Source: Candidatus Moraniibacteriota bacterium
GTDB taxonomy: Bacteria > Patescibacteriota > Minisyncoccia > Moranbacterales > UBA2206
Length of the DNA: 42,314 bases
Assembly (NCBI GenBank): GCA_030679995.1
Contig: JAUXSK010000004.1
Span: forward strand, 1 to 42,314
Direction of reading: 5' to 3'
Shown: positions 42,171 to 42,314 of the stretch, piece by piece
Layout: every line of letters starts with the position of its first letter
Numbering within the stretch: the stretch's first letter is position 1
Made by a program: the position numbers and the translations under genes
Notes under the pieces: generated by a model
Told to the model about the DNA's origin: nothing
The model's input: only the letters and a program-made list of their open reading frames with translations
The model's database searches: none

Positions 42171-42314
42171 TTACCAAGCCCCGGCTATCGGCTTATCGGC
42201 AGGAGTTCCGAATACGGTACTTGTGTACCCGGTGCCAATAGAGTCTCGCAGATAAAATGTAGAAGTGCTTGCTCTAAAGACGCCGATTTCGGATTTGCCA
42301 TCCCCATCCCAATC
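42171..42314 (-). CDS. C-terminus of an FG-GAP/VCBS-type repeat surface protein (5' end outside window)
   Basis: The minus frame entering from the right edge reads 47 residues to TAA 42171. It begins DWDGDGKSEIGVFR, a calcium-binding FG-GAP/VCBS-like repeat (DxDGDGKxEIxxFR), and continues STFYLRDSIGTGYTS and ends PADKPIAGAW. The last words look like the start of another repeat cut off at W. Such repeats form beta-propellers in secreted or surface proteins. It is too short at this edge for the ORF track. It is followed by a terminator. The overall size and the domains upstream are not visible. Confidence 0.75.
   Translation of the reverse strand, partial: DWDGDGKSEIGVFRASTSTFYLRDSIGTGYTSTVFGTPADKPIAGAW

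Noticed and set aside
1-42314. UGA recoding (as in Gracilibacteria/Absconditabacteria)
   Set aside because: Genes such as rfbB and the flippase end at TGA at the expected family length, and UGA is not seen within the genes.

Overview
This window looks like a chromosomal surface-polysaccharide and envelope locus from a Candidate Phyla Radiation (Patescibacteria) bacterium. That assignment is an inference. It rests on the DUF4012 protein, the DUF2142-type and other GT-C-like membrane proteins, the FdtA/RfbD/GalU set, the many overlapping genes with weak or absent Shine-Dalgarno sequences, and the large number of small or unrecognised proteins. The standard code fits: many genes end cleanly at TGA, so there is no sign of UGA recoding. 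No rRNA, tRNA, CRISPR array or insertion sequence was seen.

Layout. (1) 1-4094, plus: rfbB (5' end cut by the window), an FdtA-type ketoisomerase, a TIM-barrel isomerase-like protein, an rfbD-like reductase and an unrecognised helical protein, closely packed as one operon. (2) 4095-7380: three separate transcription units, each with a 17-bp-spaced promoter: an unknown protein with a structured leader and strong RBS, glyA, and another unknown protein with a strong RBS. (3) 7474-14735, plus: a small two-helix membrane protein, an RfbA nucleotidyltransferase fused to a copy of that membrane domain, five glycosyltransferases (three GT2, two GT4) and galU. (4) 14778-18299, minus: three membrane or surface proteins including a GT-C-like protein, starting at a promoter back-to-back with that of (5) DUF4012 protein plus UDP-glucuronate-4-epimerase-like gene (18400-20842, plus), closed by a terminator. 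(6) 20945-21096: a tiny self-contained transcription unit encoding 22-30 residues. (7) 21197-24367: two small membrane proteins and a surface LCAT-like lipase. (8) 24434-26783, minus: a membrane-anchored protein and a DUF2142-type protein with an apparent 3' frameshift. (9) 26843-28138, plus: Wzx-type flippase. (10) 42046-28140, minus: a 14-gene operon with DUF2304, a polyprenyl-phosphate-hexose synthase-like GT2, another GT2, five GT4 enzymes, four methyltransferases, a polytopic GT-C-like protein and a predicted alpha/alpha-barrel protein. (11) The right edge holds the C-terminus of an FG-GAP/VCBS-repeat surface protein.

How it fits together (inference): RfbA and RfbB make dTDP-4-keto-6-deoxyglucose, which FdtA and the RfbD-like reductase can divert to deoxyhexoses. 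GalU and the epimerase supply UDP-sugars. About a dozen GT2/GT4 enzymes assemble glycan on a lipid carrier, four methyltransferases may cap or decorate it, the flippase exports it, and GT-C-like enzymes act on the outer face of the membrane. The right-hand part (about 25-42 kb) is visibly more A+T-rich than the left part, which suggests that the glycan-specific operon has a different history.

The observations I would check first are the membrane-tethered RfbA fusion next to its own domain paralogue, the cysteine-rich insertion in the RfbD-like reductase, the orphan mini-gene at 20980, the interlocked divergent promoters with leaderless starts, and the frameshifted 3' end at about 25335.
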